Source of the DNA: Anabas testudineus
Lineage: Eukaryota > Chordata > Actinopteri > Anabantiformes > Anabantidae
Direction of reading: 5' to 3'
Assembly: GCF_900324465.2 (NCBI RefSeq)
Contig: NC_046614.1
Coordinates: forward strand, 24,463,236 to 24,527,235
DNA: 64,000 nucleotides
The translations under genes and the position numbers were made by a program. The notes beneath the pieces are model-generated. The model did not search any database, was not told the DNA's origin, and was given only the letters and a program-made list of their open reading frames with translations. Of this stretch, positions 1-11,081 are shown piece after piece. Within the stretch, counting starts at the first letter, position 1. Each line of letters opens with the position of its first letter.

Positions 1-296
1 AAACTGTTAAACTAATTAAACTGTTAAACTATTTAAACTGTTAAACTATTTAAACCTGTACTTATACCTGTGTCCTGTGTTCACAGGTAACAACTAAGCA
101 CATTTAAATTAGTATTGAACACACCACAGGTACTTGTACTTGACTAAAACATTTTGATTTTGTGTAACTTTTTACTACATTTATTGTACCGTACATCTGT
201 AGCACTAGTTACCTCATCACATGTAGATTCTATTAAAAATATAACCATTTAATAAATGAGGATTTGTACTTTTCCTTATTTCCTCTGCTACACTCC
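1..296. repeat. Short AT-rich tandem repeat and AT-rich flank
   Basis: Positions 1-53 hold about three imperfect copies of a 17-bp unit (aaactgttaaactattt). The rest, to about 296, is AT-rich with no open frame or recognisable element. It leads into the possible acceptor of the next entry (pyrimidine-rich stretch ending in CAG at about 296). Confidence 0.5.
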
Positions 297-441
297 AGGT
301 GATCCACTGGTGCCGCTGGTGTTTAAATCTAACGCACCTGCTGCCGTAAAGGCGGGATATTTAAACGTCATCACTCCGCCCGCCGCTCCTGTCCGCAGTC
401 CGTTCGTTAAGGTGCTGATTGGAACACCTGAGGCTCCGCCA
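297..441 (+). CDS. Possible internal coding exon of an unidentified plus-strand gene
   Basis: This stretch is clearly richer in G+C than its surroundings and is open in one frame from before 297 to beyond 441; the other two frames are stopped. It is preceded by a plausible acceptor (ctacactccag at 286-296) and followed by a plausible donor (gccag|gtatta at 441/442). The predicted peptide is rich in proline, valine and alanine (e.g. ITPPAAPVRSPFVKVLIGTP) and I do not recognise it. If the exon runs 297-441 it ends in phase 1. It could instead be a CpG-rich promoter fragment or a chance frame. No partner exon can be joined with certainty, so the function is unknown. Confidence 0.25.
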
Positions 442-635
442 GGTATTAAAACATTAGTTAGGTGAATAAATGTTCACTCTACACGAAGCTGTTTGTTCTG
501 TAATCGTGTCTTTTTATTTTAAAGCCATTTGTGTCCAAGTTAGCGACACTGTTAATGATTACAGGCTATGATTAGCAGCCGTTTGTTGACGTGCGGGTTA
601 GCTAGGTGTTCATCAGGTGGAGGTGCTAATGGACA
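442..635. other. Unassigned sequence before the minisatellite
   Basis: No gene or element is recognised. It is likely intronic if the flanking exon candidates are real. Confidence 0.3.
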
Positions 636-3600
636 TGTTGAACTTTAGTGAACTTTAACCTCAGTGAACTTTAACTTTAGTGAACTTTAACTTTAGTGAA
701 CTTTAACTTTAGTGGACTTTAACTTTACTGAACTTTAACTTTACTGAACTTTAACTTTAGTGAACTTTAACTTTAGTGGACTTTAACTTTACTGAACTTT
801 AACTTTAGTGAACTTTAACTTCAGACTTTAACTTCAGTGAACTTTAACTTCAGACTTTAACTTCAGACTTTAACTTCAGACTTTAACTTTAGTGAACTTT
901 AACTTTAGTGAACTTTAACTTCAGTGAACTTTAACTTTAGTGGACTTTAACTTTACTGAACTTTAACTTTACTGAACTTTAACTTTAGTGAACTTTAACT
1001 TTAGTGGACTTTAACTTTACTGAACTTTAACTTTAGTGAACTTTAACTTCAGACTTTAACTTTAGTGAACTTTAACTTCAGACTTTAACTTCAGACTTTA
1101 ACTTCAGACTTTAACTTTAGTGAACTTTAACTTCAGACTTTAACTTTAGTGGACTTTAACTTCAGTGAACTTTAACTTTAGTGAACTTTAACTTCAGTGG
1201 ACTTTAACTTCAGACTTTAACTTCAGTGGACTTTAACTTTAGTGAACTTTAACTTCAGACTTTAACTTCAGTGGACTTTAACTTCAGACTTTAACTTCAG
1301 TGGACTTTAACTTCAGTGGACTTTAACTTCAGTGAACTTTAACTTCAGTGAACTTTAACTTCAGTGGACTTTAACTTCAGACTTTAACTTCAGTGGACTT
1401 TAACTTTAGTGAACTTTAACTTCAGACTTTAACTTCAGTGAACTTTAACTTCAGACTTTAACTTCAGTGGACTTTAACTTCAGTGGACTTTAACTTCAGA
1501 CTTTAACTTCAGTGGACTTTAACTTTAGTGAACTTTAACTTCAGACTTTAACTTTAGACTTTAACTTCAGACTTTAACTTCAGACTTTAACTTTAGTGAA
1601 CTTTAACTTCAGACTTTAACTTTAGTGGACTTTAACTTTAGTGAACTTTAACTTCAGTGGACTTTAACTTCAGTGAACTTTAACTTCAGTGAACTTTAAC
1701 TTCAGACTTTAACTTCAGACTTTAACTTCAGACTTTAACTTCAGACTTTAACTTCAGACTTTAACTTCAGACTTTAACTTTAGTGGACTTTAACTTCAGT
1801 GGACTTTAACTTTAGTGGACTTTAACTTTAGTGGACTTTAACTTTAGTGGACTTTAACTTTAGTGGACTTTAACTTTAGTGGACTTTAACTTTAGTGGAC
1901 TTTAACTTTAGTGAACTTTAACTTCAGTGGACTTTAACTTTAGTGAACTTTAACTTCAGTGAACTTTAACTTCAGACTTTAACTTTAGTGAACTTTAACT
2001 TCAGTGGACTTTAACTTTAGTGAACTTTAACTTCAGTGAACTTTAACTTTAGTGGACTTTAACTTTAGTGAACTTTAACTTCAGTGGACTTTAACTTTAG
2101 TGAACTTTAACTTCAGTGAACTTTAACTTCAGTGAACTTTAACTTCAGTGGACTTTAACTTTAGTGAACTTTAACTTCAGTGAACTTTAACTTCAGACTT
2201 TAACTTCAGACTTTAACTTCAGACTTTAACTTCAGACTTTAACTTCAGACTTTAACTTCAGTGAACTTTAACTTCAGACTTTAACTTCAGACTTTAACTT
2301 CAGACTTTAACTTCAGACTTTAACTTCAGTGAACTTTAACTTCAGACTTTAACTTCAGACTTTAACTTCAGACTTTAACTTTAGTGAACTTTAACTTCAG
2401 ACTTTAACTTTAGTGAACTTTAACTTCAGTGAACTTTAACTTCAGACTTTAACTTCAGACTTTAACTTCAGACTTTAACTTCAGACTTTAACTTTAGTGA
2501 ACTTTAACTTCAGACTTTAACTTTAGTGGACTTTAACTTTAGTGAACTTTAACTTCAGTGGACTTTAACTTCAGTGAACTTTAACTTCAGTGAACTTTAA
2601 CTTCAGACTTTAACTTCAGACTTTAACTTCAGACTTTAACTTCAGACTTTAACTTCAGACTTTAACTTCAGACTTTAACTTTAGTGAACTTTAACTTCAG
2701 TGGACTTTAACTTTAGTGGACTTTAACTTTAGTGGACTTTAACTTTAGTGGACTTTAACTTCAGTGGACTTTAACTTTAGTGGACTTTAACTTTAGTGGA
2801 CTTTAACTTTAGTGAACTTTAACTTCAGTGGACTTTAACTTTAGTGAACTTTAACTTCAGTGAACTTTAACTTCAGACTTTAACTTTAGTGAACTTTAAC
2901 TTCAGTGGACTTTAACTTTAGTGAACTTTAACTTCAGTGAACTTTAACTTTAGTGGACTTTAACTTTAGTGAACTTTAACTTCAGTGGACTTTAACTTCA
3001 GTGAACTTTAACTTCAGTGAACTTTAACTTCAGACTTTAACTTCAGACTTTAACTTCAGACTTTAACTTCAGACTTTAACTTCAGACTTTAACTTCAGAC
3101 TTTAACTTTAGTGAACTTTAACTTCAGTGGACTTTAACTTTAGTGGACTTTAACTTTAGTGGACTTTAACTTTAGTGGACTTTAACTTCAGTGGACTTTA
3201 ACTTTAGTGGACTTTAACTTTAGTGGACTTTAACTTTAGTGAACTTTAACTTCAGTGGACTTTAACTTTAGTGAACTTTAACTTCAGTGAACTTTAACTT
3301 CAGACTTTAACTTTAGTGAACTTTAACTTCAGTGAACTTTAACTTCAGACTTTAACTTTAGTGAACTTTAACTTCAGTGAACTTTAACTTCAGACTTTAA
3401 CTTTAGTGAACTTTAACTTCAGTGGACTTTAACTTCAGACTTTAACTTTAGTGAACTTTAACTTCAGTGAACTTTAACTTTAGTGGACTTTAACTTTAGT
3501 GAACTTTAACTTCAGTGGACTTTAACTTTAGTGAACTTTAACTTTAGTGGACTTTAACTTTAGTGAACTTTAACTTCAGTGGACTTTAACTTTAGTGAAC

Positions 3601-6600
3601 TTTAACTTCAGTGAACTTTAACTTCAGACTTTAACTTCAGACTTTAACTTCAGACTTTAACTTCAGACTTTAACTTCAGACTTTAACTTTAGTGAACTTT
3701 AACTTCAGACTTTAACTTCAGACTTTAACTTCAGACTTTAACTTCAGACTTTAACTTTAGTGAACTTTAACTTCAGACTTTAACTTCAGACTTTAACTTC
3801 AGACTTTAACTTTAGTGAACTTTAACTTCAGACTTTAACTTTAGTGAACTTTAACTTCAGTGAACTTTAACTTCAGACTTTAACTTCAGACTTTAACTTC
3901 AGACTTTAACTTCAGACTTTAACTTTAGTGAACTTTAACTTCAGACTTTAACTTTAGTGGACTTTAACTTTAGTGAACTTTAACTTCAGTGGACTTTAAC
4001 TTCAGTGAACTTTAACTTCAGTGAACTTTAACTTCAGACTTTAACTTCAGACTTTAACTTCAGACTTTAACTTCAGACTTTAACTTCAGACTTTAACTTC
4101 AGACTTTAACTTTAGTGAACTTTAACTTCAGTGGACTTTAACTTTAGTGGACTTTAACTTTAGTGGACTTTAACTTTAGTGGACTTTAACTTCAGTGGAC
4201 TTTAACTTTAGTGGACTTTAACTTTAGTGGACTTTAACTTTAGTGAACTTTAACTTCAGTGGACTTTAACTTTAGTGAACTTTAACTTCAGTGAACTTTA
4301 ACTTCAGACTTTAACTTTAGTGAACTTTAACTTCAGTGGACTTTAACTTTAGTGAACTTTAACTTCAGTGAACTTTAACTTTAGTGGACTTTAACTTTAG
4401 TGAACTTTAACTTCAGTGAACTTTAACTTCAGTGAACTTTAACTTCAGTGGACTTTAACTTTAGTGAACTTTAACTTCAGTGAACTTTAACTTCAGACTT
4501 TAACTTCAGACTTTAACTTCAGACTTTAACTTCAGACTTTAACTTCAGTGAACTTTAACTTCAGTGAACTTTAACTTCAGACTTTAACTTCAGACTTTAA
4601 CTTCAGACTTTAATTTCAGTGGACTTTAACTTCAGACTTTAACTTTAGTGAACTTTAACTTCAGTGAACTTTAACTTCAGACTTTAACTTCAGACTTTAA
4701 CTTCAGACTTTAACTTCAGACTTTAACTTCAGACTTTAACTTTAGTGAACTTTAACTTCAGACTTTAACTTCAGACTTTAACTTCAGACTTTAACTTCAG
4801 ACTTTAACTTCAGACTTTAACTTTAGTGAACTTTAACTTCAGTGGACTTTAACTTTAGTGGACTTTAACTTTAGTGGACTTTAACTTTAGTGGACTTTAA
4901 CTTCAGTGGACTTTAACTTTAGTGGACTTTAACTTTAGTGGACTTTAACTTTAGTGGACTTTAACTTCAGTGAACTTTAACTTCAGTGAACTTTAACTTC
5001 AGTGGACTTTAACTTTAGTGAACTTTAACTTCAGTGAACTTTAACTTCAGACTTTAACTTCAGACTTTAACTTCAGACTTTAACTTCAGACTTTAACTTC
5101 AGTGAACTTTAACTTCAGTGAACTTTAACTTCAGACTTTAACTTCAGACTTTAACTTCAGACTTTAACTTCAGACTTTAACTTCAGTGGACTTTAACTTC
5201 AGACTTTAACTTTAGTGAACTTTAACTTCAGTGAACTTTAACTTCAGACTTTAACTTCAGACTTTAACTTCAGACTTTAACTTCAGACTTTAACTTCAGT
5301 GGACTTTAACTTTAGTGGACTTTAACTTTAGTGGACTTTAACTTCAGACTTTAACTTCAGACTTTAACTTCAGACTTTAACTTTAGTGGACTTTAACTTC
5401 AGTGAACTTTAACTTTAGTGAACTTTAACTTCAGTGGACTTTAACTTTAGTGGACTTTAACTTTAGTGGACTTTAACTTTAGTGGACTTTAACTTTAGTG
5501 GACTTTAACTTCAGACTTTAACTTCAGACTTTAACTTCAGTGAACTTTAACTTTAGTGGACTTTAACTTTAGTGGACTTTAACTTTAGTGGACTTTAACT
5601 TTAGTGGACTTTAACTTTAGTGGACTTTAACTTCAGACTTTAACTTCAGACTTTAACTTCAGACTTTAACTTCAGTGGACTTTAACTTTAGTGGACTTTA
5701 ACTTCAGTGGACTTTAACTTTAGTGGACTTTAACTTCAGTGGACTTTAACTTCAGACTTTAACTTCAGACTTTAACTTCAGTGGACTTTAACTTTAGTGG
5801 ACTTTAACTTTAGTGAACTTTAACTTTAGTGGACTTTAACTTTAGTGGACTTTAACTTCAGACTTTAACTTTAGTGGACTTTAACTTTAGTGGACTTTAA
5901 CTTTAGTGGACTTTAACTTCAGACTTTAACTTTAGTGAACTTTAACTTCAGTGGACTTTAACTTCAGACTTTAACTTTAGTGAACTTTAACTTTAGTGGA
6001 CTTTAACTTCAGACTTTAACTTTAGTGGACTTTAACTTCAGACTTTAACTTTAGTGGACTTTAACTTTAGTGGACTTTAACTTCAGACTTTAACTTTAGT
6101 GAACTTTAACTTTAGTGGACTTTAACTTCAGACTTTAACTTTAGTGGACTTTAACTTTAGTGGACTTTAACTTTAGTGGACTTTAACTTTAGTGGACTTT
6201 AACTTCAGACTTTAACTTTAGTGGACTTTAACTTTAGTGGACTTTAACTTCAGACTTTAACTTTAGTGGACTTTAACTTTAGTGGACTTTAACTTTAGTG
6301 GACTTTAACTTCAGACTTTAACTTTAGTGAACTTTAACTTTAGTGGACTTTAACTTTAGTGGACTTTAACTTTAGACTTTAACTTTAGTGGACTTTAACT
6401 TTAGTGGACTTTAACTTTAGTGGACTTTAACTTTAGTGGACTTTAACTTCAGACTTTAACTTTAGTGGACTTTAACTTTAGTGGACTTTAACTTTAGTGG
6501 ACTTTAACTTCAGACTTTAACTTTAGTGAACTTTAACTTCAGTGGACTTTAACTTCAGTGGACTTTAACTTCAGTGGACTTTAACTTCAGACTTTAACTT

Positions 6601-7925
6601 CAGTGAACTTTAACTTCAGTGAACTTTAACTTCAGACTTTAACTTCAGTGGACTTTAACTTCAGTGAACTTTAACTTCAGTGGACTTTAACTTCAGTGGA
6701 CTTTAACTTCAGTGGACTTTAACTTCAGTGGACTTTAACTTCAGTGGACTTTAACTTCAGTGGACTTTAACTTCAGACTTTAACTTTAGTGGACTTTAAC
6801 TTTAGTGGACTTTAACTTTAGTGGACTTTAACTTTAGTGAACTTTAACTTCAGTGGACTTTAACTTCAGTGAACTTTAACTTCAGTGAACTTTAACTTCA
6901 GACTTTAACTTCAGTGGACTTTAACTTCAGTGAACTTTAACTTCAGTGAACTTTAACTTCAGACTTTAACTTCAGTGGACTTTAACTTCAGTGAACTTTA
7001 ACTTCAGACTTTAACTTCAGTGGACTTTAACTTCAGTGAACTTTAACTTCAGTGAACTTTAACTTCAGACTTTAACTTCAGTGGACTTTAACTTCAGTGG
7101 ACTTTAACTTCAGTGGACTTTAACTTCAGTGGACTTTAACTTCAGTGGACTTTAACTTTAGTGGACTTTAACTTTAGTGGACTTTAACTTCAGACTTTAA
7201 CTTTAGTGAACTTTAACTTCAGACTTTAACTTTAGTGAACTTTAACTTCAGACTTTAACTTTAGTGAACTTTAACTTTAGTGGACTTTAACTTTAGTGGA
7301 CTTTAACTTCAGACTTTAACTTTAGTGGACTTTAACTTTAGTGAACTTTAACTTCAGACTTTAACTTTAGTGGACTTTAACTTTAGTGGACTTTAACTTT
7401 AGTGGACTTTAACTTTAGTGGACTTTAACTTTAGTGGACTTTAACTTCAGACTTTAACTTTAGTGGACTTTAACTTTAGTGGACTTTAACTTCAGACTTT
7501 AACTTTAGTGGACTTTAACTTTAGTGGACTTTAACTTTAGTGGACTTTAACTTTAGTGGACTTTAACTTCAGACTTTACTTAGTGGACTTTAACTTTAGT
7601 GGACTTTAACTTCAGACTTTAACTTTAGTGGACTTTAACTTTAGTGGACTTTAACTTTAGTGAACTTTAACTTCAGACTTTAACTTTAGTGAACTTTAAC
7701 TTCAGACTTTAACTTTAGTGAACTTTAACTTCAGACTTTAACTTCAGACTTTAACTTCAGACTTTAACTTCAGTGGACTTTAACTTTAGTGGACTTTAAC
7801 TTTAGTGGACTTTAACTTTAGTGGACTTTAACTTTAGTGGACTTTAACTTTAGTGGACTTTAACTTCAGTGGACTTTAACTTCAGTGGACTTTAACTTCA
7901 GTGGACTTTAACTTCAGTGGACTTT
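636..7925. repeat. Large 13/16-bp minisatellite (about 7.3 kb)
   Basis: This is an uninterrupted tandem array of two interleaved units. The 16-mer is of the form CTTTAACTTYAGTGRA and the 13-mer is GACTTTAACTTCA. The 13-mer is the 16-mer without three bases of the GTG part. Dividing length by unit gives roughly 480-500 units. Variation is almost confined to two sites: TTC versus TTT before AG, and GAA versus GGA after GT. Long blocks repeat as higher-order units. The pattern at about 1,561-1,780 recurs near 2,463-2,680 (shift about 901 bp), and the pattern at about 2,463-2,985 recurs at about 3,894-4,416 (shift about 1,431 bp). The plus strand is poor in G. The array may lie in an intron, between candidate exons at 297-441 and 8,098-8,262. 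Confidence 0.97.
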
Positions 7926-8097
7926 GTTTGGTACTGTTTTGATTGTGTTCGTCGACAGTTTGTCTGCAGTGGGTTGTGTGGTCCGTCGATCACAGTGTTC
8001 ACGGGCCGTTAGCGATACTTTGTATGTGTTAGCTGTTAGCTGTTAGCATTAACCTGTACCTGAAACACTAAATCACCTTTTATTCTCCTCTTCTACA

Positions 8098-8262
8098 GGA
8101 TCGACGACTGTGAAGACTTTCTGCAAAGGTTGGACTCTCCACACAGAACCTACTATTGCTTCACTTCACCTGATTCATGTAAATATTTGCAGCATGAAAT
8201 ACTGAAATTAGCATGTTGTGTTAAAGTACAAATACAAGCAGGAATTAATTTACTGCAATGAG
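8098..8262 (+). CDS. Possible terminal coding exon of an unidentified plus-strand gene
   Basis: A strong acceptor (a pyrimidine-rich run ending ttctacag) lies at about 8,090-8,098. One frame is then open for about 53 codons to a TGA near 8,260 (it begins IDDCEDFLQRLDSPHRTYYC). A second frame stays open to a TGA near 8,200. A polyadenylation signal AATAAAA follows at about 8,266. The exon candidate at 297-441 ends in a phase that fits the shorter frame, so the two exons may not belong together, or the longer frame may be a coincidence. I do not recognise the protein. Confidence 0.22.
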
Positions 8263-8755
8263 ACCAAATAAAAGGAACTTTTAGAACATGGAGCCACGAT
8301 TTGCTCAGCTCTTGCTCACATTATCTACATTTAAGTAACAATAGCACAATGTAGTAATCTGTTCCTGCAAAGGTAACCAAGAGAGCCTGCTAATAAAAAT
8401 GGATGGCAGGTTTCAAGTAGTAAAAAATAACATCCAGACTTGTTTCAATTGTTAATCTGAAAAGCTAAAGCTACAGGTTGTGACATAACTGATATACAGT
8501 AAAAGGTACAATGTGTATAAGGCTAAAAGAAAGTTGACCTAAGTAGAAAGTGCAAGAACAGTACTTTACAACTGTTAAGTTCTGTATTTTGTTACTTTCC
8601 ACAACTATCAGGGTGCCGGCTGTTTTTGTTTAATAGTTTTTTTTGCTGTGATCTTGTCCTGTTGCCTAGCTTGTGGAGTATTTACTGTATTTGCATTGGC
8701 ACCATATAACTTTGTTTTAATTAATGTGTTATGATTTTGGAGTAGTACGATACTC
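8263..8755. other. Intergenic or 3'-UTR sequence
   Basis: AT-rich, with a possible poly(A) signal near its start. No other feature is seen. Confidence 0.4.
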
Positions 8756-9480
8756 TATATTGCAAAAAAGTATTTGCTTGCCCATCCAAATAGTCAGAAT
8801 GAGGTGCTCCAATAACTTCCATGCCCACAGATATATAGAATGAAGCACCTAGGCATGCAGACTGTTTTTACAAACATTTGTGAAAGAATGGGTTGCTCTC
8901 AAGAGCTCAGTGAATTCCAGCGTGGACCTGTGATAAGATGCCACCTGTGAAACAAATCCAGTCAGGACATTTTTTTCTGGAGCTGGGCTTGGCCCCTTAG
9001 TTCCATTGAAAGGAACTGTGAATGCTTCAGCATACCAAGACATTTGAATAATTCTATGCTCCCAACTTTGTGAGAACAGTTTTGAGCTGGCTCCTACCTC
9101 TTCTAACATGACTGTGCACCAGTGTACAAACCAAGGTCCATAAAGACATGGGTGACAGAGTTTGGTGTGGATGAACTTGACTGGCCTACACAGAGTCCTG
9201 ACCTCGACCCGATAGAACACCTTTGGGATGAATTAGAGCAGAGACTGAGAGCCAGGCCTTCTCGTCTAACATCAATGTGTGACCTCATAAATGTGCTTCT
9301 GGGAGAAGGGTCCAAAATCCCCATTAAAAACACTCCTAAACCTTGTGGACAGCCTTCCCAGAAGAGTTGAAGCTCTTATACCTGCAAAGGGTGGACCAAC
9401 GTCTTATTAAACCCTAAGGGTTAGGAATGGGATGTTCATATGCGAGTCAGGGCAGGTGAGCGAATACTTTTGGCAATATA
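8756..9480 (+). mobile_element. Tc1-like DNA transposon, degraded
   Basis: The ends are inverted repeats beginning TATATTGC and containing AAAGTATT (left tatattgcaaaaaagtattt, right the complement at 9,452-9,480), bounded by TA. The interior is shorter than a full Tc1 element (about 0.7 versus about 1.3-1.6 kb). It keeps the C-terminal part of a Tc1 transposase on the plus strand: WPTQSPDLDPIEHLWDELEQ around 9,182-9,243, which includes the PDLxPIE(H)LW signature of the third catalytic region. The copy carries internal deletions and cannot encode a full enzyme. Confidence 0.85.
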
Positions 9481-10043
9481 GTGGACCTTTATGCTGCTGA
9501 AAACTCAGATTTTCCCCCACACACCTAACACACAGTAAGAGATAAGACATGATGAAGGCAATTAGCAGCTTTATCTTGATGCTTCTGTGAAATACTTCAT
9601 GCAGCACAAAAGATTTTTTTTTTTTCCTTTTTCTCAGGTTGTCCTCTATATCAAATACATCTTTTTTTTTTTTTTAAGCCTTTATTTGAATGTTATACTT
9701 GAAGAGACAAGCTCAAGTAGCAAAGTGGATTAGGGGAATTACAATAAACACAAACACACAGGAGTTGTTTGCATTTATAAAAACTGCAAAATAGGTTTAT
9801 GAAACGGTTTATGTTTTTCCACAAAAACGTATCCAGACCAGACATTCTGGTAACTCTCACACATTTAAAAATGTATGTATTCATTAATTGTTCATCGTAG
9901 GGAGCATTATTTCAGAGATTGCTACAGGTCTAGGATGATTGAGCAATCTAGTGCAACTAAATGTAGACTACACTACACCTTCTAAAACTTTTTTTTTCCA
10001 CAAATAACATTCTCTACAGTATAACCACAACTCTGTTAAAATG
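9481..10043. other. Unassigned AT-rich sequence
   Basis: Contains long T runs near 9,611-9,625 and 9,661-9,677, possibly poly(A) tails of minus-strand retroposons. No gene is seen. Confidence 0.4.
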
Positions 10044-10930
10044 GCTGAGCATAGAATGAATGAATGAATGAATGCCTTTTATTGTCACTGTTCACATATA
10101 CAATATGCATTATATACATGTACAATAAGATTAAAAGCATCTCACTGTTGGTGCAGCATGCTAAAAATAACATAAATAAATAACAATTTCAACAATAGCA
10201 GCATGGGGTGCAGGTCAAATGAGGTAGGGTACACAAAGAACGTAGCAGTCATATGTACATATATCAATATGAAGGTGCATTTAAAAAAAATAAAAAATAA
10301 ATTGCACAGCAATTGTAAGTGTAACATTCAGTGGTGTATACAAGGTGGATTTTTTTTTTTAACATTCAGTAGTTAGGATGATCCAGTAGGTAGTCGGTGC
10401 ATATGTGAATTTATGGCAGTGATGGCTTTTGGGAAAAAGCTGTTCTTGAGTCTGTTTGTCCTCGTTCTGTGGCACCTGTTGTGCCTTCCTGAGGGTAACG
10501 GGTTGAACAGTCCAGAAGCTGGATGGGAACTGTCCTTGATGATGATCTCCGCTCTGCTGAGGCAGCGGGAGGTGTCAATGTCCGACAGGGAGGGGAGAGG
10601 GCAGCCTATGATCTTTTGTGCTGATTAAACTACTCTCTGAAGCCTCCCTCTGTCTGCTATAGTGAAACTCCAGTACCATACAGTGATGCAGTAAGTCAGC
10701 AGGCTCTCGATGGACGCGCGGTTGTGCTTCCTGAGGACTCTCAGGAAGTAGAGTCTCTGCTGGGCCTTCTTGATGACCGCTGTGATGTTCTCTGTCCATG
10801 AGATATCATCAGAGATGAGGACCCCGAGAAACCGGAAAGTGTGGACCCTCTCCACGCAAACGCCAATGATGTAGAGAGGGGCTAGCTCGGTGCTGTGCTT
10901 CCTGAAGTCGACAATGACCTCTTTAACATA
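10044..10930 (-). mobile_element. LINE 3' end (CR1/Rex-type non-LTR retrotransposon)
   Basis: Minus-strand translation at about 10,625-10,855 gives FRFLGVLISDDISW, then AQQRLYFLRVLRKHN and SIESLLTYCITVWY. These are the conserved segments after the reverse transcriptase core in fish CR1/L2/Rex-type LINEs. The element ends at the low-coordinate side in a (GAAT)n repeat at about 10,053-10,075, a typical LINE tail. The 5' half is missing, so this is a 5'-truncated insertion. The exact clade is uncertain. Confidence 0.8.
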
Positions 10931-11081
10931 GAAACCTGTATTTTATGTAATTGCTTATACTTTGACACATTTCTTTCAGCTGACACTAAAATGAGCTTGT
11001 GTAGTAATTTTTGGATGTACTAAAATGTACACTACCGTAGCTCTACAATTTTAGAAGAATTCAAGAAAAGGCCTTTCAGTC

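Noticed and set aside
636-7925. CRISPR-like or coding repeat array
   Set aside because: There are no spacers of unique sequence, the units are directly adjacent and degenerate, and all frames are stopped. It is a minisatellite.
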